From NCBI RefSeq assembly GCF_000002425.4, contig NC_037254.1, positions 23,593,244-23,657,243 of the forward strand: DNA of 64,000 nt. Direction: 5' to 3'. The notes beneath the pieces are model-generated. The model had not been told where the DNA came from. It was given only the letters and a program-made list of their open reading frames with translations, and did not search any database. The stretch is from Physcomitrium patens (lineage: Eukaryota; Streptophyta; Bryopsida; Funariales; Funariaceae). Made by a program: the position numbers and the translations under genes. Of the stretch, positions 21,250-31,880 are shown one piece after another (position 1 is the first letter of the stretch; each line of letters starts with the position of its first letter).

Positions 21250-22901
21250 ATGTTGATCAGGCCAACTTGATTTCTACTTTTTAACTTTGATTGATTTTTT
21301 TTAAGTTGGTTCCAATTTTCTTTTGATTTTAGTTTGATTTCTTTTTGATAGTGACTTTTGAAGTTGATCTTATTAGTAGTAACTTTTATATATTTAGAGT
21401 CACCCTTGTTAGACATTGGTGACCCTTAAAGTTTTATTTTGGTTCTTTTATTTGGTATTTAGGACATATATTATATAAATCTTATAAAAAAAGAAGGTTG
21501 GAGAAGTATCTTGATAGCAAAAAGAGAAGTTAGGGCATCCATATGGATGAAGAAAATCTTCATTCCTATTGGCTAAAAATCATGTCCAATGGGCTTCAAA
21601 GAGGTTGTCTAAGACCTTATTAGAGATTAGGATTATTCTTTCGAGCAATTTAAACATTAGAAGCTAGGATTGACAAGTTCAAGTTTTTGACTATCATTTG
21701 GGTATTAATTTTGAGTCATTTGGAGTCTTTATGAAGGAGATATAGGCGCTTAAAGTCAAGGTGTTGGTTTTGTACCTACTGTCACTCTTTTGGATATAAC
21801 ATATTTATACAAAAAGTAATTAAAGTTCAATAATTGAGGTTAGAGAGGGAAATTTCTTGGCTATACTTTAAATATATTGATCAATGAAGTCTAAGCTGGG
21901 ATAAAGGAGATATTGGAAGTTGAAATTAGTGCTTGGAATCTAAGGAGTAGTAAGTGACCTAAATTACTAGTAGTTGTATTTTGAGCTATATTTTGTGCAA
22001 TTTGATAAGATTTTGACTAAAAAATTCTAAGAATGTGTATTTTTATGTTACTAAACTTTATATGTAAGTTTTGTAGTATTTTGGTTTTGGATTTGTAAGA
22101 TATGAAGAAAATAGTACTTGAATGCTTGTGAATTAGAATTTTAGAGAACCTGCTAGGAGTTTTAAGATACCAAACAATTGGTAGCAAATTTACAATTGAA
22201 TTTTTTTGAGGTAAAGTTTAAGAATAAATTCTATAATGTTTGTGAATTTGACAAAAATGAAATAGTTGGATTAAAAGATATGATTTTTTGAAGTTTAAAA
22301 AGAAGAAATCTTTTTTGGGAATATTATATTTAAAAAAAAATATATATAATTTGAACACATTAGACAAAATTAAGAGGTTTTTTGAAAGTCAAGACTTCAT
22401 ATATATGTTGAAGATGGATATATGGAGCTATAGTTAAATTTTGATATGAATGTAAGCTTTTGAGAGTTTATTATAGATTTTCTTTGGAATTATTGAAAAC
22501 CTAACTTATCGGCAAATGATTAGTTATGATTTGGTATAGCCAAGAATGTGAGGAAATTTCTAGATACTTTAGAAAGCCTTACATACAAACCTTCTTAAAT
22601 ATAAAAATTTTTACTAATAAAATATCTTTTTGAAAATATATTGTAATTAATCAAAAATATTATAAGATATTTTAAGATATAAGAAAAGAGAAGAAGGAAG
22701 AAGGAGAATGAAGAAAAAGAAAGAGAACGATGGGAAAGAAGGAAGGACAAAAGAAAAGAAGACAAAAAAGAAAAAGAAAAGAAAAAAAAGAAAAAAAGAA
22801 AATAAAAATAGAGAAAGTAGAATATGATCACAAGGCAAGAGGTTGCTCCTTACTTTCGGCAGCCTCTCTGCATCGCCCTAAATCCGTCTCACTTATTTTT
22901 C

Positions 22902-22935
<34 letters not shown>

Positions 22936-23155
22936 CTCTCTCTCATATGGGACAAGCTCCGATCATTTTGGAATAGTTCTATTATCTCCTTCACATCATG
23001 AAAAATACTGTGTTGCTGCACCATCAAAGAAAAAAAAAAAAAAAAAATGATATTGTAGTATTTATTTGTCTTCTACTTTAAAAGTTAAATAACTTATTGG
23101 AGCTTGGCTAATAAGTTTAAATTAAACTCTCTACAGCTAAGTACTCTATATTCTG
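21250..23155 (-). repeat. X LTR-like repeat, copy 3 (minus), with insertion
   Basis: Reverse-orientation match to 42386-43714 and 54723-55924. The 3' half (21400-21650) matches the region with the CCCATTGGGCATG and GGTCACCAATGTCT signatures. The 5' end (AACTCTCTACAGCTAAGTAC) is at about 23130-23150. Between about 22410 and 23060 it holds extra sequence including inverted-repeat arm 2. No gene recognised; short open frames here are low-complexity. Confidence 0.7.
22681..23047 (+). repeat. arm 2 of a dispersed inverted repeat (decayed copy)
   Basis: Purine-rich start, then AATATGATCACAAGGCAAGA, a T-run (about 22907-22935), GGGACAAGCTCCGATCATTT and GTTGCTGCACCATCAAAG ending in poly-A (about 23031-23047). 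Reverse complement of 19665-20035 with CpG-type transitions and a 14-base deletion. It sits inside X repeat copy 3. Confidence 0.8.
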
Positions 23156-23159
23156 AGAT

Positions 23160-26100
23160 AGAAAACCATGCAATATGACAACAACTAAATTTATGAGATT
23201 TGATCTTTTAGTAGAAGAATTATCCTTCTAAAATTTTGAGGTTGAATATGAGCCAATTATTAATCTAAATAATCGTAGTTAAAAAGATTCCAAAATTTCA
23301 AAATTTGAAATTATTCAATAATACAAGAATATAAAAGATTCTAATAAGTAAGAATATAAATTATGGAATATTTTTAGTAAATTAAAAGCTAATATTATAG
23401 TTCCTCAATTATTAGAAATTTCTCCAACGATTAAGAAGGCACTAAAAAATTGTATTTTCATGAAAAATCAAAGAAGCCCTAAAATTATGATGGTAGCAAA
23501 AATAGATATCTATACAAAATAAAGTGAAATAAAATAATTAAAATTGAGGTTTCTATTTTGGATAAAATAATTTCTTATACCATTGTAGATGGTGAAAGTG
23601 GTTTGAATATTATGCTCTTTCAAAATATGGAGAAACTAGGATTAAATATCACTAGTCCATCTCTTTTTGTTATGAAAATATCAAATCAAAGTCTATCTAT
23701 TCATGTGGGCTAAATAGAAAATTGTAAGATGTGGATTGAAGGAAAAGAATATGCCTTGCCATATCATATCATTCAAATACATACATCAAAGGATTCTTTT
23801 ATCTTATTGCTTGAAAGGCCATAGTTGAGGGATTCAAAAGCTATAATAAACTATGGAGGAAACAAGCTTGACATTATCTTTGGTCCATGGAAGAATAGTA
23901 TCAAAAATTTATATAACTTATCTTTAATTATGGAATAATTAATTCCATTGATTTGTTAGAAGATATCCAATAAAAATAAAAATAAAAAAAACAATTTAAC
24001 AAAGATGATTAATTCAATTGTTCAAGATTTAAAGAAAATAGAATGTTTAGATTTCAACCTTTATCATTAAAAAGATGATGGAAAAAAATCTTTAATACAA
24101 GAATCTGAATGAAAACTCATAGATATTTTTCATGAAAGAGAAGAGTCTAAAAAAATTAAAATTGGAGTTTATTTAAATAAAGAAGAGGTGCCTAGATATC
24201 ATAATTTGATCATAAAATACCAAGACATTTTAGCATGGTCCTATAAAGATTTGAAGGATATACCACTTGAGGTAGTTCAACACGACATTCTCTTTATTCT
24301 TTTCTTGATGCCATGACAATTAGACAATAAGAAAGATATATGAACCTTCAACTTCAATTAATTATTAAAAGAAAGTTAAAAGAATTTTTACAAACTAGTT
24401 TTATTTAGCTAGTAGAAATAATAAATTGAGTCTCTTTCATGGTCTTTGTGAAGAAAAAGAATGGTAAATTAAAAGTGTGCATAGATAATAGTAAACTCAA
24501 TGAGCACACCAAAAAAGACCACTTTCTTCGTTCTTTCATTAATAATATTTTAAATAAAGTGGCAAGTCATAAAACCTACATATTTATGGATGGATATTTG
24601 AGTTATAATCAAATTGCTATAGCCTTAGAAGATTGCCATAAAATGGCTTTCACTACTCCTTGAGGTACTTTCATTTTTTTAATCATACCTTTTGGGCTTT
24701 GTAATGCCCCTTTAGCCTTCCAACAAGCCATGACTTTTGCCTTTTCGGATTTTCTACATAAATCTATAACGGTGTTCATAAATGATTTTAGTACCCAATT
24801 CAATGCTAACAACTATCTAGAATATGTAGAAGAAACGTTAGAAAGATATAAAAAAATAGGAATTGCTTTAAATCTCGACAAAATATACTTGGTAGTTTAG
24901 AAAGAAATCTTATCAGGTTATGTGGTTTTTAAAGATGGAAAGAAATTCAACTCAAAAAAAATAGACGTCATAATTAAAATATAAACTCTTATAAATGTTA
25001 AAAGAGTAGAAATGATCTTAGAACATCTTGGATAGTAAAAAATTCATCTATTATCAACCTTAGAAGGAAGTTGGTTAAGTTTGAATGGACAAAAGAATAT
25101 TAAGATGCCTTTTATTGGATAAAAACGACATTAAGTTCATTTTTTTTTTAAATTGTCTAATTGAAATTTTTCCTTTGATATATATTGTGATACTTTATCC
25201 ATGGTAATAGATAGTATATTATGTCAACCAATAGAAAGTGAATATAAAGATTATTCTATTGAATTTGGAAGCAAAAAGTTATATACGGCAAAACAAAATT
25301 ATAGTACTAGAGAAAGAAAATGCTTAGCCATGGTCTTTTCTGTGAAGAAATTCTAACATTATCTTTTATTAAATTTCGTAGTATTTGTTGTTGACCATAT
25401 GGCCATTAAATAACTATCCAATAAAATAGATTTGAGTGGTCATACAACTTGATGGATATTATTATTAAAAAAATATAACTACAAGGTTGAACAAAAACCT
25501 AAGAAATTACATAACTAAGCCGATCATCTTTTTAGGTTAGAAAGAGAACTAAGCCCTATTCCTATTAATGACAACTTAGTAGATGAATACTTTTTTATTA
25601 TTTCTACTCATCATATTTGATACAATTACATTGCAAAAAAATTAAATTCTAATTAATTTTCAAAATGATTGGCCAAACATGAACAATGTAAGATTAAAAT
25701 TAAAAGCACTCTTTTTTTTATTGTTAAAAAATAATTATATCATTAAAGAATAGATTGTCTATCTAGACAATGTGTAAAGGTTGGTGAAGTAATAGCCATA
25801 TTAATGGCATGCCATAATAGTGCATTTAGAGGCCACTTCTGAAGTAGATTGATAGCTCAAAAAACAATGAGAGTCGGGTATTATTGGCCTATCATGTTCC
25901 AAGATGTACATGATTATACTAAAAGATGTGATGTTTGCTAATATTATGCAAAAAATGATTTGCATATGGCACTTCTTCTCTACATATCTTTACCTTTAAT
26001 TCTCTTTGAAAAATAGATGATTGATTATATAAAAGAAGTTCATCCCAATTCTTTTATAGAGATGAAATAAATAACAGTAGCCATGGAATATTTAACAAAG

Positions 26101-26950
26101 TAGACTGAAGCAAGAGTTGTCAAAACCAATGATGCTATCCATGCGGCTAATTTTATGCATGAATAAATTATTACTTGATTTGGTTGTTCTAAAATTTTAA
26201 TTAGTGATTAAAGAACATACTTCTTGAATAATATGATAGAAGAGATGATTAATAAGTTTAATATCAACCATCATATGATTACTTCCTACTATCTACAAAC
26301 TAATGGTTATACAAAAAGAGTAAACCAAATCTTAATTAATACCTAAGAAAGACAGTATAAGATTCAAAGAATAATTAAGACACAAAATTATCAGTAGCCT
26401 TGTAAGCTTATTAGACAACTTATAAGATTACAATCAAAGCCACTCCAGTTTTTTTAGTATATAGAGTAGAAGATATATTATCAATAGAATTTGAAATTAA
26501 TTTTCTAAATATAATATTATATAAAAAGTTTATAATCTAAGAATCTTTGAAGGATAGATTATGACAATTAAAAGGCTTTGATGAAATTTGAAGGAATGAG
26601 GCTCAATATATAGAAGCAATTCAAAAAAAGGAAAAAATTGCTTTTGATAAAAAATATAAAAAGAAGGCCTTAGAACTAGGGATATTAGTATTGTTATATG
26701 ATACTAAGAGAATGGATTTTCTTGGGAAATTTGATGCTTTCTAATTAGGACCTTATCATATCAAAGAGGTATTTGATAACAACTCTATATAGTTAAAAAT
26801 ATTAAATGATAAATTATTTCCAACAAAAATCCTTACGAATAGATGCAAGGAGTATAAAGTGTGAATAATTTTTTTTATAGAAGAAAAAAAAAAATTATTT
26901 ATATAAATAATTAAGGAACTAGCTAAATAAAATAGAATAATTTGAATTTC
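23160..26950 (+). mobile_element. Ty3/gypsy relic, lineage IV, plus strand (pol)
   Basis: Plus-strand homologue of 12176-17150. Protease about 23560-23900 (VDGESGLNIM); pre-RT (EVPRYHNLIIKYQDIL) about 24180-24240; RT about 24300-25100; RNase H about 25150-25560 (DTLSMVI; VDHMAIK); integrase about 25590-26450 (ACHNSAFRGHF, RCDVC, EVHPNSF, EYLTK, QTNGYTKRVNQ); integrase C-terminal region to about 26700. Nearly every line contains stops, mainly CGA/CAA/CAG/TGG turned to TGA/TAA/TAG. At the integrase end the usual E of QTNGQTERVNQ is K. Confidence 0.8.
24439..24663 (+). pseudogene. lineage IV RT fragment, first catalytic aspartate lost
   Basis: The best-preserved open piece (VFVKKKNGKLKVCIDNSKLN ... 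MDGYLSYNQIAIALEDCHK). Further on, at about 24773-24800, the active-site box reads FINDFSTQ where the minus-strand copy at 13060-13290 has FIDDFSTQ. A G-to-A change (GAT to AAT) has therefore removed a catalytic residue. Confidence 0.8.
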
Positions 26951-27064
26951 ATCAAGAAAATAGAGATTTTGACTCATCAAGAAGGCACAAACTATTCTTT
27001 ATGTGGTTCTTAGTTCTACTAGAATATTATCTCTTTTACTTCAAAGGAGTTAATAAATCCTATG

Positions 27065-27099
<35 letters not shown>

Positions 27100-27635
27100 T
27101 ATCTATTTTAAGATTTAGAAATAAGTTGGCAAATGGGCTATAAAAATAATTATGTAAGAGGTGGTCTGAGTTTGAATCTAATCCACATAGATAGCTATCT
27201 ATATGAATTAGTATTAAAATAAGAAAGTAGCTAATTTGTGAAACCTAGAGGATATGTAGGCCTCATGGCTTCCAATTTAAATTCTTTTCCTTATATAAGA
27301 ATTATATAATATCAACTTTTAGATTTTTTTATATAAAAGAATTTAATTTTTTTCTTCTTTTATTGTCTCCTTTCTTATTCTATAGATTTTCTTACTTTAT
27401 TTTATTAAATAGACTAATTTCCTCAATAATTTTTTAATTTGAGAGAAATAATACTTGACGATAGGAGTGCACTAATATTAAGCACAATCTTCTATATAAA
27501 TATTTTTCTTAGGTTCTATAGCACTACTAGTATAATCTTAATAGAATATTAAATCTGGTATGCCTAATCTTAAATAAAGACTTGTCTTTGGAACAAATGT
27601 TCTGGATTCTTTATCTTTTTGAGTTGTCTTAGATG
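26951..27635. other. AT-rich non-coding stretch with (AT)n microsatellite
   Basis: Probable 3' flank of the lineage IV relic. A TA dinucleotide run lies at about 27065-27097. tRNA-like A and B box matches occur at 27127-27137 and 27169-27179 (see findings). No coding signal. Confidence 0.55.
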
Positions 27636-28660
27636 GTCGCCATATGTGAGTCATTAAATTGACTCAATAGTTATTTTAGAGTGAAGAGATTTATTTAAAG
27701 TACTTAAAACCACAATATATGGTGCAAAGTATAGAAATCTTAAGACAAATAGAAAATTAGAATATTAGTTGTAGAATAAGAATCTTAATAAGTCTTAGAA
27801 GCAATTATCTTAGTTAATTTATTATTTTCTATTTATTATTCGGTATTGAAGATTAATTACTAAGATTAATATTTATATTGGTCTTCTATCTATACATATT
27901 ACTTATAAAAAATGTATAAATATTAGTTAGTAGTTGAAAGAAGCATAAAAAAGAATCTCATGTCTTTTTAATTATTATATAGAAAGTAAGATTTATAATA
28001 GATTTAAATTAATTTTGTTACTATAAAAATCATTAAGATAGGAAATTATAGCCTGAAAATAATATTAAAAATATAGAACCATTACAGGTATTTTAAAATT
28101 TTATTTAGAATTTATATAAAAAAGTTTAGGAATTTTTAGAACAATTTCTAAGACTTGGGTAAAAATGAGTTTTACTACTTTGGAAGCCTTTAAGAAGAAA
28201 TGGAGCAAGATTTGAAGGCCACCGAAGGCCCATAGGCTAATTGGGTGTTTTCAAATACCATGGTGAAGTCAAAAATGTAAAAAAATTGGTTTTACTAGAA
28301 GAAATTAGAAGGACCAACAGCTAGTATAGTCCTTGTAAAAAAGAAGGTATACAAGTCCTATATGGGTTGTAGCACCTTGAAGGTAGTTAGGAGGATAAGA
28401 CTAAGGCCTTGTAGCCTCTCTTAGACATCCATATACACTACTTGTAAGCCTTCATGAGGTTTGAACTCTTGATTTCTTAAGCAAGTTATCCTTGAGGTAA
28501 AAATTATTTACTTAACTTTATATTTATTTACTTGTTATTTTTAAACCTTCATAACTTATTCAAAATAATTCGGATTTAAATGTTTCTTATACCATTGGAA
28601 TTTTTTTTTAAATATAATTTTAAAAATATATCTTTTATTATTTTTATTTTTTTCATTGGA
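27636..28660 (+). repeat. repeat D, copy 1
   Basis: About 1 kb similar in the same orientation to 36064-37090. Both begin with a GAGTCAT ... TGACTC-type inverted motif and share ATATTTATATTGG, AATTTCTAAGACTT, GGCTAATTGGGTGTTT, TAGCACCTTGAAGGTAGT and ATAATTCGGATTTA. No ORF. Size and lack of coding fit a solo LTR, but clear LTR ends and target duplications were not found. Confidence 0.7.
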
Positions 28661-29401
28661 TCAAAACTAAGTAAATAAATTGTGACTAGTTTTGTAGTCT
28701 ACAATTGCTTGATTGCACTTGTTCCACTTATTTTTGTATTTTGATTCTTTATTTCTAATTCTTACTACTTCCACTTGATACCACCAATTACAAACAACTT
28801 TTAATTGAGGCCATCTTGTAATTTGGATTGACGAATAAATTTTACTTTCATAGATATTTAAACCTCATAATAAATAAATTAAGAAAGTAAGAAAAAACTT
28901 ATTTGGTCCTAATAATCTAATGCAATTTTAAAAAATTAGCTCAATAAAGAAATTTAAAATAATAGATTTTGAATACTAGAAGGTAAGTTTAAAATACTTG
29001 GTTTACATAAGAATTAGACTAATAGAGTCCAAATATTAGATAGTAAGTCAAAGATATCCAACTTAAGTAAGAACTAAATGTCTTAAAATCTGAAGTAAAA
29101 TTAATTATATAAAAAGAGTATGTGGTTGTTATTTAAAAGATATTTAATTATTAATAAGTAATTGAAGTAGTAAAAATAACTACCAACGTTCATAGTTATA
29201 AGAAGAAGAGAGAGAATAGTAATAAATAGTACTAAATATCAAAGTATAATACAAGATTAACTATTTTTTAATATGATTATTAGTACAAATATTTTCTTCA
29301 AATTGACTCAAAAAACAAAAATATTTCTAACTTATTACTTTGTCTTTTTTTTTATCTTTTTTTATCTAAGTTTAATTTTCATAATTTTTATAAAAGTTTA
29401 G
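28661..29401. other. AT-rich spacer, nothing recognised
   Basis: No ORF, repeat partner or RNA gene seen. It ends in TTTAG (29397-29401), the left target duplication of the next element. Confidence 0.6.
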
Positions 29402-30164
29402 TGTGATTGCTTGTTTTACTTATTCCAAATTAATCTAATGGAAATAAACCTGTATAGGAGGATTCGAACACAAGGAATGACTAGTTGCTTAAGCGTTCAT
29501 ATTAAGGTCATACAATCAATTACCTCCTGAATGTATCGTCTCTATTTCCAATATCTGAACACACAAGGAAACTATAATCTCCTCCTTCACCTTATCGGTC
29601 TCTTCCTTACAGCAATTCAGTCATACCAATAACTGCTATTTCTACCAATATATTCACCTTCATAATCTCTAACTATAATACTATACCCTCACAACTTTCA
29701 GCACACAATTATCCTCATTCTAATCACTAGAATTCTTCACACAGAACTATCATTCATATTACGGTGTTTTACACAAACATAGACTCATTCTCTTTGTTGA
29801 ACTACAATCAAATTTCAACATTCAATCTTTCTTCTTCTCAAATAATACCAATCACATTTCCATTCCATAATTCACTTCACAATATTCAGAAACTCTCAAT
29901 CCTCTTATTCAAAGAAAATAATAAACAAAAGAAAAGAGATAGCACCAAGCTTACTTCGGCTAACACTATCACAGCGATGGCACCCTAATTAACTTCTACA
30001 ACTCTTATATACTTTCCCATGATTCTCCAGGTTCTAACCGTAATTCTGTAATTAACCACTTTTAATAACTAAATCACTCATCCGTCTTCTTGAATTTCCT
30101 ATTATATGGACTATTAATATATTTTACCAATATCTTTTAAAAACAAATTAATATCTATTCTACA
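29402..30164 (-). repeat. 3' LTR (left) of the 29402-35457 element
   Basis: 763 bp, plus-strand ends TGTGATTGC ... ATTCTACA, preceded by TTTAG. It abuts a polypurine tract on the minus strand (AGGAGTGAGACTA, about 30165-30177). Short open frames inside are not supported. Confidence 0.92.
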
Positions 30165-30610
30165 TAGTCTCACTCCTATCTGTATAGCGTCCTCACAAAT
30201 AGTCAATTGATATCTATCTAAAAATTATCTAACAAAACTCTACAAAAATTGTAATCCCTCTGGCCTATCTAATTAATCAATTTCCATAGTATCTGTTATT
30301 GGTTCCACCGATTCCGATTCCAATTGCAAATCTTCCAATCCTTCCATTGGCTCCTACCTCAACTGAGTTGAAAAGTCTTCATTGTACTCATCCAGTACAT
30401 GGACTTGAGCATCAAGTTTCAAGATCTGGACAATCCGAAGTTTCAATTATTATTGCTACTGACTCATCCATTCTGGAATATCTTCAATCGACACTTGTGA
30501 CCGGCTCCTCACTATTAATTCTTAACTGGAACTACTACTCTCGAAAACACAAGAAATACAAGAAAATGGCACTCCAGTCAATCCAAAATAATACCACAGA
30601 ATGACTTTAA
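30165..30610 (-). pseudogene. pol C-terminal tail remnant of lineage III
   Basis: One minus-strand frame reads LKLDAQVHVLDEYNEDF and an acidic stretch (MEGLEDLQLESESVEP), homologous to the tail at 45714-45935 (LESQVWELDLLNEDLTVRL). It has stops. It lies directly downstream of a truncated RT, which shows where the internal deletion rejoined. Confidence 0.55.
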
Positions 30611-30964
30611 CCGGTGCCTCACTCCTATTTTTTTACTACTTGGTGATAATAACAATAGGTTATCCATACTATCCGTGAAAGATAATGGAAAGTAAGCTTT
30701 CTTGGTGGCCGCATTAAGTTTCCAAAAATCCTGACAAATTTGGATTTTTCCATTCTTTTTTGGCACCATCATGATTGGCGACACCCATATACTATGCGAA
30801 ACAGGATAAATAAAATCCATGTCGAGAAGTTTATCGAATTCCTCTTTCACTAAAAGGAAATATTTTGAGTTAAGCTGGTATTGTCTTTGTCGAACTGGCA
30901 TAACACCCTCCTCTAAAATAATCTGGTGCTCACACACATCAACCGGAATTCCTTTCAAATCCAC
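30611..30964 (-). pseudogene. truncated lineage III reverse transcriptase (fingers only)
   Basis: The open frame begins MDLKGIPVDVCEHQIILEEG and includes PIMMVPKKNGKIQICQDFWKL and AATKKAYFPLSFTDSMDNLL, the N-terminal RT fingers. The palm with the catalytic YxDD-type box never appears: the sequence switches to the tail region near 30611. It cannot encode an active polymerase. Confidence 0.82.
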
Positions 30965-31009
30965 ATACGACCACGTAAAGGCAGATTTGTGATAGACGAA
31001 AAACTGTTT

Positions 31010-31880
31010 TCAAGCATTCAATTCTGTACCTATAATATCGATATATATTTTAATTAGCTGTGGCATTTCATTGGTGCTCAGATTAATGGATTGACACATA
31101 GAATCTTCAACAATCTCTGATTTAATTGTCTTCTCCTGATCTGAATATCTTCTATTATTCAACATATGGGAACCACCCAAATCTGGTTCCAATGTACTCA
31201 CTCTATTGACTGCAAAATTATTCATCCATTCGGCAATAGCATGATCCGAGTTAGTTGCATCCTCTTGATGCAGTAAATATTCGCCAGGACCTCTACATTG
31301 GTAGACTCCTACCTTTGATGTTGAAGTATTTTTTCCTAACCGAAATTGCGGTGAACCTATAATATCAGCATCTTCCTCAATCGATTGACTCTCATTGTCC
31401 AATGTAAATTCTGATTCTGGCAATTGAGATTCTCCATGATATTGTACTAGATACATCTGTAGAACAATCTGGTCTCGGCCTTTTCCAATTGTCAATGTGC
31501 CTCGACTCCAATTGTTCTTAGCTTTGGCTTGATAAAGCCAAGGTCTACCCAATAAAATGGGATACGATAATATAAAACTTTGTAATTAGAATACAATATA
31601 ATCGATTTTGTATGTCAATCTCATAATTACAGTAGCAATATTTCATAAGATTCACATTGGCTTTATCTGACTATGATCTGCCATTCGCAAGTCCAATGTC
31701 ATAGGTAGCAATTGCTTTAGATCCAAATCCTCCATTGTATCTGTGTTCATTAAATTCACACTGGAGCCACCATCGACTTGTATCCCTGGAATTAAAATGC
31801 CATCGATTGATACATCGATTGTTGGTGCTCCCGGATCTGGGTTTAAGCTAACTTCATGAATTTCTTTAGTGCGGGATCTT
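31010..31880 (-). pseudogene. lineage III protease and linker
   Basis: The minus-strand protease remnant has VDGGSSVNLM (D-G-G-S variant of the D-T/S-G motif) at about 31760-31790, then LLGRPWLYQAKAKNNWSRG. 31010-31552 is an uninterrupted 180-residue stretch continuing to an acidic linker (QSIEEDADIIGSPQF) and CRGPGEYLLHQEDATNSDH, matched by CRGPGEYLVLPDVINDSDH in the other lineage III element. A stop lies between protease and linker. Confidence 0.75.

Noticed and set aside
22595-22838. Hydrophobic FFFLFFF/SFL open frames, possible membrane protein
   Set aside because: Translation of the purine/pyrimidine tract of inverted-repeat arm 2.
29440-29480. tRNA gene on the minus strand (TTCGAAT T-loop-like motif in the LTR, also at about 34770)
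   Set aside because: The T stem does not pair and no acceptor or anticodon arm could be drawn. It is conserved only because both LTRs share it.
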